Shown: one piece after another, positions 53,369-62,026 of the stretch
Numbering within the stretch: position 1 is the stretch's first letter
Layout of the letters: every line of letters begins with the position of its first letter
Origin: Winogradskyella wichelsiae
Lineage (GTDB): Bacteria; Bacteroidota; Bacteroidia; Flavobacteriales; Flavobacteriaceae
Length of the DNA: 64,000 nt
Assembly: GCF_013403925.1 (NCBI RefSeq)
Contig: NZ_JABFDJ010000004.1
Span: forward strand, 62,001 to 126,000
Direction of reading: 5' to 3'
The notes under the pieces: model-generated
What the model was told of the DNA's origin: nothing
Databases searched by the model: none
What the model saw: only the letters and a program-made list of their open reading frames with translations
Made by a program: the position numbers and the translations under genes

Positions 53369-54757
53369 CTAGATATTAGCAATCGTTTTAATTTCTGCAA
53401 TAAAACGATCAGCTAAAGTATCTGCAGCTTCTTGGCTTGGCGCTTCTGTATATATTCTTATTATAGGTTCTGTATTACTCTTACGTAAGTGTACCCAACT
53501 GTCTGAAAAATCAATTTTTACACCATCAATAGTCGTCAGTTTTTCATGACTATAATTAGCTTCCATAGTACTTAAAATTCCATCGACATCTAACTCTGGT
53601 GTTAATTGAATTTTCTTTTTACTCATATAGTAGTTAGGATAAGAAGCACGTAACTCACTTACTTTTATCTGTCTTTCTGCTAATAAGCTTAAAAATAGAG
53701 CCACACCAACTAAAGCATCTCGTCCGTAATGTGATTCTGGATAAATAATACCGCCGTTACCTTCACCACCAATCACAACATTATTTTTCTTCATTAATGT
53801 TACAACATTTACTTCGCCTACAGCACTAGCTTCGTAAGTTCCTCCATACTTTTCTGTAACATCTCTCAACGCTCTTGTAGAACTCATGTTACTTACTGTA
53901 TTTCCTGGGTTTTTACTTAAAACGTAATCTGCACAAGCAACTAAAGTGTATTCTTCACCAAACATTTCACCTGTTTCATCCATAAAAGCCAAACGATCTA
54001 CATCAGGGTCTACAACAATACCAAAATCAGCATGTTCTTTTACAACTGCTTTTGCTAAATCGCCTAAATGTTCTTTTAAAGGTTCTGGATTATGAGGAAA
54101 ATGGCCAGTTGGGTCACAATATAATTTAACAGGCTCTACACCTAAACGTTCTAATAACAAAGGAATAGCAATTCCTCCCGTAGAATTTACGCCATCAACA
54201 ACCACTTTAAAGTTAGCAGCTTCAATAGCTTTTTTATTTACTAATGGTAATTTTAAAACCTCATCAATATGTAAATCAATGTAAGCTTCATTCACCGTAA
54301 TTTTCCCTAAGTCATCGACCTCAGCAAAATTCATGTTATTAGAATCTGCTATTTCTAAAATCTTTTGCCCTTCAGCTCCGTTTAAAAATTCACCTTTAGC
54401 ATTTAAAAGCTTTAAGGCATTCCATTGTTTTGGATTATGACTTGCTGTTAAAATAATTCCTCCATCTGCATGTTCCATAGGCACAGCAATTTCAACAGTA
54501 GGCGTTGTAGATAAGCCTAAATCAATAACGTGAATTCCTAAACCTACTAAGGTATTCATTACCAAGTTCTGAATCATTTCTCCAGAAATACGAGCATCAC
54601 GACCAACAACCACAATATAATTGTCTTTACTACGCTGCTGCTTTAACCACGTTCCATAAGCTGCTGCAAATTTAACCGCATCAATTGGAGTTAAATTATC
54701 ATCAACAGAACCTCCAATAGTTCCACGAATTCCTGAAATAGATTTTATCAATGTCAT
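53369..54757 (-). CDS. glmM: Phosphoglucosamine mutase (phosphohexomutase family)
   Basis: 462 residues, family length. Phosphoserine loop TASHNPKQWN (Ser106), metal loop DPDVDRLAF, sugar-binding GGEGNGG and phosphate-binding RKSNTEPIIRIY are all present. WN instead of YN in the active loop is typical of the flavobacterial GlmM group; a phosphomannomutase or phosphoglucomutase role cannot be ruled out. A TATATTTG -7 element (54781-54774) lies 17 bp upstream of the start. Confidence 0.9.
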   Translation of the reverse strand: MTLIKSISGIRGTIGGSVDDNLTPIDAVKFAAAYGTWLKQQRSKDNYIVVVGRDARISGEMIQNLVMNTLVGLGIHVIDLGLSTTPTVEIAVPMEHADGGIILTASHNPKQWNALKLLNAKGEFLNGAEGQKILEIADSNNMNFAEVDDLGKITVNEAYIDLHIDEVLKLPLVNKKAIEAANFKVVVDGVNSTGGIAIPLLLERLGVEPVKLYCDPTGHFPHNPEPLKEHLGDLAKAVVKEHADFGIVVDPDVDRLAFMDETGEMFGEEYTLVACADYVLSKNPGNTVSNMSSTRALRDVTEKYGGTYEASAVGEVNVVTLMKKNNVVIGGEGNGGIIYPESHYGRDALVGVALFLSLLAERQIKVSELRASYPNYYMSKKKIQLTPELDVDGILSTMEANYSHEKLTTIDGVKIDFSDSWVHLRKSNTEPIIRIYTEAPSQEAADTLADRFIAEIKTIANI

Positions 54758-54835
54758 AAAGAATATTTTTTTACAAATATAAAGAGATATCCCCTTTTTA
54801 ACGATTTTGTTATTATGAATTTGTAATTTCGAAAG

Positions 54836-55438
54836 ATGAACTTTCTAGCCCATATATACCTCTCAGGAGACCACAAACTTATCACTATTGGAAACTTTGC
54901 TGCTGATGGTGTGAGAGGTAATAAATACAAAACCTACCCTAAAGAAATTCAAGCGGGTATTATGTTGCATCGGCATATTGATACTTTTACAGATGCACAT
55001 CCTCTTTTTAGACAGTGTACAAAAAGACTACATAGAGGTTATGGGCATTACAGTGGTGTGATTGTCGATATATTTTTCGATCATTTTTTAGCTAAAAACT
55101 GGAAAACGTACTCTGACGTTCCTTTAGAACTTTATATATCTAATTTCTATAAAGACCTCCTTGAAAACCTTGACAATTTACCTCCAAGATTTCAAGCCTT
55201 AACTCCAATTATGATCGAAGATAATTGGCTACTTAGTTATGCGACTATTGAAGGCATTCAAAAAGTATTAAATGGAATGAATAAAAGAACTGAAGGCCGT
55301 TCTAGAATGAATGAAGCAACTAAAGAACTCAAAGATTTCTATGAAGATTTTGAAAAAGATTTCACCATGTTTTTTGAAGACTTAATGGTATTTAGCACTT
55401 TGAAGCGTAAAGATATACAGCAACAATTTAACCTTTAG
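54836..55438 (+). CDS. Acyl carrier protein phosphodiesterase (AcpH-like)
   Basis: 200 residues. MNFLAHIYLSG start, GNFAADGVRG, HRHIDTFTDAHP (His/Asp metal ligands) and DIFFDHFLAKNW are the conserved blocks of the DUF479/AcpH family. It would remove the phosphopantetheine arm from ACP. Divergent from glmM, with a 78-bp spacer. Confidence 0.92.
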   Translation: MNFLAHIYLSGDHKLITIGNFAADGVRGNKYKTYPKEIQAGIMLHRHIDTFTDAHPLFRQCTKRLHRGYGHYSGVIVDIFFDHFLAKNWKTYSDVPLELYISNFYKDLLENLDNLPPRFQALTPIMIEDNWLLSYATIEGIQKVLNGMNKRTEGRSRMNEATKELKDFYEDFEKDFTMFFEDLMVFSTLKRKDIQQQFNL

Positions 55439-55513
55439 AAATTATATAATTATTGTTTTTATTAAAGCTCTTTTGTTAATTACCTTTACACTTTAAATTA
55501 AATCAATACAATT

Positions 55514-56245
55514 GTGGCTAGAGCATTCAACATAAAAAAAGCATTCAAAATAATAAGTGGTATCATTGTCTTTATCACACTACCTACCCTTCTACTATAT
55601 AGTTTTGTATATTTTAAATATAATGAAGCCTTACCCTCAGGACAACAAGGAATTAAAGCAGATCAATTAGCAGCTCAAATGTTAACGGCTTTAGATGAAG
55701 CTTCTTATACAAATACAGATTATTTAGAATGGACATTTAGTGATAGACATCATTACAAATGGTACAAATCAGATAATAGCTGCGAAGTTAGCTGGGATCA
55801 AATCACTGTGATTTTAGACCTAAAGCACCATGACAACTCTAAAGTATTTGTCGCAGAGCAAGAGTATAACGGCGTTGAGAAACACGATTACATTCATAAA
55901 GCAGAAGGATATTTTAATAACGATTCCTTTTGGTTAGTAGCTCCTTATAAAGTGCTAGATGCTGGTGTAGAACGCAGAATAGTTACTACCAAAAATAATA
56001 AAGAAGCCCTTTTAGTCACTTATACTTCTGGTGGATCTACACCAGGTGATTCATATTTATGGCATTTAGATGATAACCATAAACCAAAAAGCTTCCAAAT
56101 GTGGGTAGATATATTGCCTATTAAAGGCTTAGAAGCGACTTGGGATAACTGGATCACTACCGAAAGTGGTGCACAGCTTCCAACCTTTCATAAATTACTT
56201 GTATTAGGTATTGAAATAACAGATGTTACGGGTGTAAAATTATAA
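55514..56245 (+). CDS. Conserved flavobacterial membrane-anchored protein
   Basis: 243 residues from a GTG start; one N-terminal transmembrane anchor (about 15-33). The soluble part has blocks YLEWTFSDRHHYKW, FNNDSFWLVAPYKV and LLVTYTSGGSTPGDSYLWHL that look strongly conserved in flavobacteria. Function not known to me; the layout fits an envelope protein binding a lipid or ligand. Follows acpH by 75 bp. Confidence 0.75.
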   Translation: MARAFNIKKAFKIISGIIVFITLPTLLLYSFVYFKYNEALPSGQQGIKADQLAAQMLTALDEASYTNTDYLEWTFSDRHHYKWYKSDNSCEVSWDQITVILDLKHHDNSKVFVAEQEYNGVEKHDYIHKAEGYFNNDSFWLVAPYKVLDAGVERRIVTTKNNKEALLVTYTSGGSTPGDSYLWHLDDNHKPKSFQMWVDILPIKGLEATWDNWITTESGAQLPTFHKLLVLGIEITDVTGVKL

Positions 56246-56618
56246 GGTAAGCATTCTCCTAAGCTTTGTAAGCCTTATTATAAAATCGTTATTTCGAGGC
56301 TTATTACAAACAAACCCAAAGGCATCAATCTTGAGCAATCTATTTAACCATTTCCACATTCTATAAAACGCCCTCAATATCACCTTAATATTAAGGCTAA
56401 TAAGAAGGCGTATTAAAGTAAGCTAAAATGATAAATTTCATACCCATTGATCAGTACTAATCAACGTTCTAATTCTCTTTAAAAATTTCAGCTTTTTATA
56501 GCCTAACACAATAACAAATAGACGATTATAACAAATGTTAAGAATTACTAAAAGCATTAAGTTAACACAAAAAAACTTAGTATTTTTGATAATAACAACA
56601 ATTTAAACACAATTAATT
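56246..56618. other. Intergenic region with promoter
   Basis: 373 bp without a gene. A perfect 14-bp palindrome CCTTAATATTAAGG lies at 56383-56396. A TATTTTTG -7 element at 56581-56588 is the probable promoter of the next gene. Confidence 0.5.
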
Positions 56619-56969
56619 ATGAAAAAACTACTTTTTACAATTTTATGCTTCGGGCTCTTTCTAACAGTTTCAGCCAATAATAATCCAAAAGTTGGTGATG
56701 TATTAACGGTAAAAACACCAGCTACAGAAAGCTTTAAATACATTGATTTTCCGAAGGGAAATATCTTAATAAAAAGAGGTGTGGTAACACGCTATAAATC
56801 CGTAGATAATGAAGCGGTAATTATACATAAAATAAGTACAACAGACAACGGATCTACATCTATAACTTTAAAGAAAAAAGACGGTTCTAAATTCTTTGGT
56901 TTTTTAAATGCTGTAAAAGCTGATTACGAAAATGCAATAGATGCAGGCGAGCTTACATTCCTTAAATAA
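56619..56969 (+). CDS. Small secreted protein, unknown function
   Basis: 116 residues. Clear signal peptide cleaved after VSANN (about residue 19). Mature part of about 97 residues with strand-rich pattern (GDVLTVKTP, GNILIKRGVVTRY, SITLKKKDGSKFFGFL). Conserved-looking but no family recognised. Flanked by its own promoter and a strong terminator. Confidence 0.78.
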   Translation: MKKLLFTILCFGLFLTVSANNNPKVGDVLTVKTPATESFKYIDFPKGNILIKRGVVTRYKSVDNEAVIIHKISTTDNGSTSITLKKKDGSKFFGFLNAVKADYENAIDAGELTFLK

Positions 56970-56997
56970 TTTAGAGTTACATATATAAACATTAAAA

Positions 56998-57032
56998 AAC
57001 CTTAAGCTATAAGTATAGCTTAAGGTTTTTTT
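56998..57032 (+). terminator. Rho-independent terminator
   Basis: Perfect stem AACCTTAAGCTAT / ATAGCTTAAGGTT with a 4-base loop followed by T7, after the small secreted protein gene. Confidence 0.88.
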
Positions 57033-57124
57033 ATAAAAATTTAGTGCTTTTTGTAAATCTAAATGAACTAAAACCTAGTATTTATCATTTGCGCTTTATA
57101 CTTTTTTAGGTTTCTAACCTACTC

Positions 57125-57937
57125 TTACTCCTTTACCACTCTAAAACTGTGTTGTCCTTCTTCAGATAATAATTTTACGATATAAACCCCTGAAGTGAAC
57201 TCCGATAAATCTAATTGCAATTGAGAAGCTTCTATATTTCTACGTAGAACTTCTTGCCCAACAACATTGTAAACTGTTACACCTGTTAAATTAGATCTGT
57301 AATCGATGTTTAAAACATCTTTTGTTGGGTTAGGATAAACCGCTAAAGCATTACGCTCAAAAGTCTCAGTACTTAATGTCGCTAAGTTTAATGTAAAATC
57401 TAATGCTTGACCGTAGCCTGATTGTGAACCAAATCCGAAGGGATTAAATTTTATACCACACGGATCAGTCACCGCCGTAGAGACGTCATCCCTATATGTT
57501 TTAGTAATTCTAATACGCGTTTCACCTAAAACAGCATCTGTTGGCACTGTAATATCTAAAGAGACAGATATACCATCGGTACCATCGGTATTAAATAGAG
57601 TTCCTACGGCGTAAACCTCACCATCATCGTCTAAAATATCATTCTGGTTCCAATCTATAAAAGCGACAATATCAGTTTCAAATTCTCCTTCTGTATTTCC
57701 CCCTACTTCAATAGTGTATATTTCTCCAGGAGATACGCTAGCCACACTAGACGTGGCATTTATCAAAACAGCACTAACATCTGTATTTACGATGCTAGCA
57801 TCTGCAAAGCTCACCGTTGTGATTTCCTCTATAAGCACATCTTCTTCATCTGCGATCTCGCAGTATGGAGCTGGAAAGGTTTGGGCTTGTGCGCCTATAG
57901 CTAATAATAAGGCTGCTGCTAAAGTAATTTTCTTCAT
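57125..57937 (-). CDS. Secreted GEVED-domain protein with T9SS type A sorting domain
   Basis: 270 residues. Signal peptide (to AQAQ). A GEVED-like domain about 25-185 (VAFIDWNQNDILDDDGEVYAVG, TRIRITKTYRD). C-terminal 80 residues are a type A sorting domain: VYPNPTKDVLNI, GVTVYNVVGQEVL, SGVYIVKL. The protein is exported by the type IX system and attached to or released from the surface. Adhesion or ligand binding is likely but not shown. Confidence 0.93.
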   Translation of the reverse strand: MKKITLAAALLLAIGAQAQTFPAPYCEIADEEDVLIEEITTVSFADASIVNTDVSAVLINATSSVASVSPGEIYTIEVGGNTEGEFETDIVAFIDWNQNDILDDDGEVYAVGTLFNTDGTDGISVSLDITVPTDAVLGETRIRITKTYRDDVSTAVTDPCGIKFNPFGFGSQSGYGQALDFTLNLATLSTETFERNALAVYPNPTKDVLNIDYRSNLTGVTVYNVVGQEVLRRNIEASQLQLDLSEFTSGVYIVKLLSEEGQHSFRVVKE

Positions 57938-58036
57938 ATATAATTCGTTTTAATGTTAGCTCCCAATTTAGACTAATAAAAACAGAAACTTGTATGTTAT
58001 TATTTTTTTTAACAAATAGAAAACGAATTGTAAAAT

Positions 58037-58174
58037 TTAAAAGACCTTAAAAACATAGCCCAATAGCCAGTACAATATTATAAAGACCACAAAAGTACCT
58101 ACACAACCACACTTGCCACCACCTATTTTTTTAGCTCCCCATGCGGCTCCTATAATTCTCAGTAATTTTTCCAT
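58037..58174 (-). CDS. Small membrane protein (45 aa)
   Basis: An ATG at 58174 opens a 45-codon frame ending at 58037. The product has a short polar start with IIGAAWGAKKIGG, a GKCGC motif and one C-terminal transmembrane helix (FVVFIILYWLLGY). Composition and the motif recall small flavobacterial membrane proteins. The 5' side is a 3 x 16-bp tandem repeat that touches the start codon. Too short for routine calling but protein-like. Confidence 0.6.
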   Translation of the reverse strand: MEKLLRIIGAAWGAKKIGGGKCGCVGTFVVFIILYWLLGYVFKVF

Positions 58175-58220
58175 AGTGTTGTTTTTATATAGTGTTGTTT
58201 TTATATAGTGTTGTTTTTAT
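58175..58220. repeat. 3 x 16-bp tandem repeat
   Basis: AGTGTTGTTTTTATAT at 58175-58190 and 58191-58206, and 14 bases of a third copy at 58207-58220. The copies are identical, so the array is recent or unstable. It forms the leader of the 45-aa gene directly before its start codon. Confidence 0.85.
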
Positions 58221-58353
58221 TTGGATATATGCGTCCTGTTTTAAGTCTCTTTTAGTTAAACTTAATTATTTGTTTGAAGCAGACTATTCTATACAGTTTA
58301 TATTACCAATTTTAAATTATGGTCTTCGTATAGGATTGTTACAATTCTTCTAA

Positions 58354-59118
58354 TTACTTATTCTTATTACGCTTTGGTTTTTCTTCATTAAGCTTTACAT
58401 AGATTAATTTTGAACGTCCTCTAGAATCTTCGCGACGTTCTATTTCGAAAGCCGTAATAGAGTTAATTAAAGGGGTTAGTTTCTGAAAGCCATAGTTACG
58501 CGAATCGAAGTTCGGTTGTTTTTTCTGTAATAAACTACCAACATCACCTAAAAATGCCCAACCATCATCATCAGCTACATCATCTATAGTGGTGGCAATA
58601 AAGTTAATTTCTTTTTGGGTAATAGTATCGTAATCACTTTTGGGTGATGTTGGTGCTGTGCTTGATTCTGATGGTCGTTCTTCACGTTGGTTTTTAAGAA
58701 TCTCGATATAGATAAATTTATCGCAAGCCACAATAAAGGGACTAGGAGTTTTCTTTTCACCGATGCCATAAACTGCCATTCCTGCTTCACGCAAGCGGGT
58801 AGCTAGACGCGTAAAGTCACTATCGCTAGAGACTAGACAAAAACCATCTACTTTTTCGGAATACAGGATGTCCATAGCATCTATAATCATGGCAGAATCG
58901 GTTGCATTCTTTCCTGTTGTGTAACCGTATTGCTGAATGGGTGTAATAGCGTTTTCTAATAGGACATTTTTCCATTTTGATAAATGAGGCTTGGTCCAGT
59001 CTCCATAAATGCGTTTAATGGTTGGGTTTCCATATTTTGCAATTTCTTCCATCATTTCCTTTACGTAAGCTGATGGTATGTTATCTCCGTCTATAAGCAC
59101 GGCTAGTTTTAAATCCAT
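58354..59118 (-). CDS. NYN-domain nuclease-like protein with LOTUS (OST-HTH) domain
   Basis: 254 residues. N-terminal NYN/LabA (DUF88) domain, about 1-150: LAVLIDGDNIPS, NATDSAMIIDAMDIL and VSSDSDFTRLATRL hold the conserved acidic residues of the PIN-like nuclease fold. C-terminal OST-HTH/LOTUS domain about 165-248 (GWAFLGDVGSLLQKKQPNFD...GFQKLTPLI), known to bind RNA (G-quadruplex RNA in studied cases). Probably an RNA-processing or RNA-binding protein. Single gene. Confidence 0.93.
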   Translation of the reverse strand: MDLKLAVLIDGDNIPSAYVKEMMEEIAKYGNPTIKRIYGDWTKPHLSKWKNVLLENAITPIQQYGYTTGKNATDSAMIIDAMDILYSEKVDGFCLVSSDSDFTRLATRLREAGMAVYGIGEKKTPSPFIVACDKFIYIEILKNQREERPSESSTAPTSPKSDYDTITQKEINFIATTIDDVADDDGWAFLGDVGSLLQKKQPNFDSRNYGFQKLTPLINSITAFEIERREDSRGRSKLIYVKLNEEKPKRNKNK

Positions 59119-59929
59119 AAATGTTGGTTTGTATTTTAATTGTATTTAAAGATAAGTGCTTTACTATAATAAAACCAATCCTTTTGCTTTTCATTTTAAC
59201 TCATAAAGATTTAGATTATCTTATTTTTTACATTGTATATTTAAAGATTCATTGTTTCTGTTTTATTTTTCTGACATAAGATTTAAACATAATATTTTAA
59301 AATCTTTTACTGACCCGAGGCTTACCCGACGTACACCCGACGTACACCCGACGTATACCCGAGGGAGCTCCTTTTTAAAAATGCTCTAATTTTAGGTTTT
59401 ATTTGTAGGTACTTTTTGAATAAAAAAAATATAAGCCAATATAATTACACCTCTTTTACCAGAACTGCTCTTATTAAAGACTTATTGTTTAACCAGATGT
59501 TTGAAAATTATCGATTGCCATGGGCTACAAACATCCAAAATTTATTTATTGAGATTAAAAAAAATCATCTATAGAAAGTTATAATGATTTATTAGGAAAT
59601 TACTGAAGCCTATTTATTGTATTAATTTGGTTCTCATTAATACAAATGCATTTGTCTACCTAGCATTTACAAATGCTTTACTAATAGAGGTGATTATTAT
59701 AGAGTGGCTTAATTTGGATTCTTATGTTTAGTTATGGCGCTTTATTTCTGAAAATATTTGTTTCTGACTGCGCTAGAATTAGGGAAGTGACCGTTTGCTA
59801 ACTATTGACTTTGGGATCTTGTTTTTATTCTTATACTTTACACGAATCTTTTGAGCACCCCCAACACGGCACAGACCAAAATTATAGTCTTGCTAATGGA
59901 GTTAGAGCCATAAGGATTAGTCCTCATCA
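59119..59929. other. Long intergenic region with GC-rich tandem repeat
   Basis: 811 bp without a convincing gene. The notable feature is the 5 x 11-bp repeat at 59313-59367. The remainder is AT-rich with no clear hairpin or coding pattern. Confidence 0.6.
59313..59367. repeat. 5 x 11-bp GC-rich tandem repeat
   Basis: Five units beginning ACCCGA: ACCCGAGGCTT, ACCCGACGTAC (twice), ACCCGACGTAT, ACCCGAGGGAG. The three central units differ at one base. The period is about one helical turn, and the GC content is far above the surroundings. Confidence 0.9.
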
Positions 59930-60076
59930 TTAAATAAACAAAAACATGTCGTCATCGTTAGATGCTATATTTGTATCTGATGGATCTGTATCATTAAAAG
60001 GATCGTTAAAATCCTCTTCTTTAAGGTCTAATGTTGTTTTTTGTAGCCTGTTTCTAAATTCTTCTAGTAGTTTCAT
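59930..60076 (-). CDS. Small acidic protein (48 aa)
   Basis: An ATG at 60076 opens a 48-codon frame with stop at 59930. The product begins MKLLEEFRNRLQKT (amphipathic helix) and continues as an Asp-rich tail (FNDPFNDTDPSDTN...DDDMF). It looks like a real small protein rather than a shadow of the opposite frame, which is Ser-rich. A possible promoter lies about 30-60 bp upstream. Confidence 0.5.
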   Translation of the reverse strand: MKLLEEFRNRLQKTTLDLKEEDFNDPFNDTDPSDTNIASNDDDMFLFI

Positions 60077-60233
60077 AATGCTTTGTCGTTTTATTTTAAA
60101 TATACGACATTATGCATCATTTTGGATGTTTAAAAACAACATAAAACACCACATATCAAATATTTAGTATTCTATTAACATTTAGATTGCGTTTTAGAAA
60201 CAATCAACGTAAAAAATGAACAAAAACACAAAA

Positions 60234-60662
60234 CTAAGAAGACTGAAGTCCTGTTTCGGTCGTTATCTTTTTCCATATCAACTCGCTATTGAGTAGAAAA
60301 CTTCCGATATAATCGAAATTACAGTCCGTAGGTGCTATAATGGATAGAAAAGGTTCTTCTTTCTTATCGCGGTATAAATGATAAGTTTCACCTATAATAG
60401 GCTCAAAGGTGTAACGCGCATTATAAACCAAATTATTGTATTCTAGCTCTTCCATCATTTTGTCATAGGCTGCTTTAAGCTCTAGATACTTGGCTCTTAT
60501 TTGCTTATTAGCTTTGTGAATATTTCTAGTTTTCCAAGAAGAGTTGTCTGTTACTTGAATTGCTGGGGCGCCTACGCTAGTTCCGTACGGCTTTAAAGCT
60601 GCATCGTATTGTTGGGTATCTTCATTAAATACAACTTGATCTGGTTTCTTGGATTTAGACAT
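60234..60662 (-). CDS. DUF2452 family protein
   Basis: 142 residues. Start KPDQVVFNEDTQQYDAALKPYGTSVGAPAI, helical middle and YTFEPIIGETYHLYRDKKEEPFLSIIAP match DUF2452, a family widespread in Bacteroidota and others without a defined function as far as I know. Cytoplasmic, single gene. Confidence 0.88.
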   Translation of the reverse strand: MSKSKKPDQVVFNEDTQQYDAALKPYGTSVGAPAIQVTDNSSWKTRNIHKANKQIRAKYLELKAAYDKMMEELEYNNLVYNARYTFEPIIGETYHLYRDKKEEPFLSIIAPTDCNFDYIGSFLLNSELIWKKITTETGLQSS

Positions 60663-60768
60663 ATCTTAAAAAGGCTTTTCACAAAGATAAAACTCATTTA
60701 GGGCTCATAAAAAGGAATAGGCTATCTTTTTTTTATTAAATTTAAAGTATTAATATAATTTACCCAGA

Positions 60769-60957
60769 ATGAACTTTACAAAAAGAATAGGTCCCTTAAA
60801 CCTTTTTATGTTAGCACTATGTGCATTAATCATTGTGGTTGCCGAGTATTTATTTTTAAGAGGAGATGAGCTTCATGCCATCTTTATTGGACTATGGGCA
60901 CCAACAATATTAGGATTCGCAATCTTTATAAAACAAATTTTAAATGGAGGCAAATGA
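60769..60957 (+). CDS. Small two-helix membrane protein
   Basis: 62 residues with two hydrophobic helices (about 10-28 and 36-55). Unknown family. Its last 14 bp overlap the start of the next small membrane-protein gene, so the pair is probably translated together. Confidence 0.6.
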   Translation: MNFTKRIGPLNLFMLALCALIIVVAEYLFLRGDELHAIFIGLWAPTILGFAIFIKQILNGGK

Positions 60958-61054
60958 TATCATTTTTTCTTTTTCAATCTTTGTCTCGGTGTGTGTGATT
61001 ATTTGGGCCATATTGATTATCCGTGCCTATAATAAGATTGACCGTAAAGAATAG
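60944..61054 (+). CDS. Small single-helix membrane protein (36 aa)
   Basis: ATG at 60944 preceded and followed by purines; 36 codons to TAG at 61052-61054. Product: MEANDI, one transmembrane helix (about 7-26), and a basic end with YNKIDRKE. It overlaps the upstream gene by 14 bp in another frame and is followed by a terminator. Possibly a two-subunit membrane protein with 60769-60957. Confidence 0.5.
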   Translation: MEANDIIFSFSIFVSVCVIIWAILIIRAYNKIDRKE

Positions 61055-61078
61055 TCACTTACTAAACTTTATATTTTA

Positions 61079-61126
61079 GTAAAAAAAAAATGTGGCACTT
61101 CAACTTGAGCACCACATTTTTTTTTC
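61079..61126. terminator. Bidirectional terminator
   Basis: AAATGTGG / CCACATTT stem flanked by A10 and T9 between the rightward small membrane proteins and the converging FAH-family gene. Confidence 0.75.
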
Positions 61127-61143
61127 GACTTTATATTTTAAGG

Positions 61144-61758
61144 TTAAATCATTTTAAAATCTAAAAGCAACTCTCCTTCAATAGAAGCTTCTAAATGATC
61201 GCCTTTTTCTACTAAACCAGTACCACTAGCAGGAGTTCCTGTAAAAATAAGATCGCCTTCCTCTAAAGTCATAAACGAAGATACATAAGCTATAATTTCT
61301 TTAAAACTGTAGATCATAAGTCCTGTGGTTCCTACCTGTTTTTGTTCACCGTTAATTTTTAAATCGAAATTAATTGCTTTTAAGTCTGAAAAATCTGTTA
61401 CAGGTTTAAATGCTGATATTGGTGATGCTCCATCAAATCCCTTAGCTAATGCCCAAGGTCCTTTATTTTCCCTACTTGCACTTAAAACATCTTTAGCCGT
61501 ATAATCAATACCCACTGCTAATTCAGAAATGTAAGACTCTGCATCCTCTAAAGTTATATCCTTACCTCGCTTACCTATTTTAGCCACAAGCTCTACCTCA
61601 TAAGCCAATTGATTGGTGATTTTAGGAAATTCTATATCTTTATTCCCTACGACTAAACTAGAATCTGGTTTGGTAAATATGGTTTGAGTGCCTGTTTTTA
61701 TAGCACTTATTTCAGATAAATCGTTGACGTAATTCTTGCCAATCCCTATTATTTTCAT
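61144..61758 (-). CDS. Fumarylacetoacetate hydrolase (FAH) family protein
   Basis: 204 residues, the short single-domain form. Metal ligands and family blocks: YEVELVAKIGKRGKD, GIDYTAKDVL, FDGASPIS, and LEEGDLIFTGTPASGTG near the end. Members include fumarylpyruvate hydrolase and oxaloacetate tautomerase/decarboxylase-type enzymes; the substrate is not decidable from sequence. Single gene. Confidence 0.92.
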   Translation of the reverse strand: MKIIGIGKNYVNDLSEISAIKTGTQTIFTKPDSSLVVGNKDIEFPKITNQLAYEVELVAKIGKRGKDITLEDAESYISELAVGIDYTAKDVLSASRENKGPWALAKGFDGASPISAFKPVTDFSDLKAINFDLKINGEQKQVGTTGLMIYSFKEIIAYVSSFMTLEEGDLIFTGTPASGTGLVEKGDHLEASIEGELLLDFKMI

Positions 61759-62026
61759 GTTGTTTTTAGTTTTAAATTAACAGGACTAAAGGTAAAAAAG
61801 AACTTTAAATGAACGCTATAAAAAGAAGGAAAATACACCTTTAAAAAAAGAACTATTGCTAAGGTGAAGCCTTAAGAAACACTGCTTATTAAAATGTAGA
61901 ATAAATATTAAAACGATTACTCTACTCTGTTTGCAATGATTTTATAAATCAAAAACTTAGGTAAAATCAACAAAATAGGAAATTATAAAATAGATTTGCA
62001 TCACCGCACCAATTAAACATCTTAAG

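Noticed and set aside
59946..60167. 73-codon frame on the plus strand.
   Set aside because: Ser-rich shadow; the opposite strand holds a more protein-like 48-aa frame.
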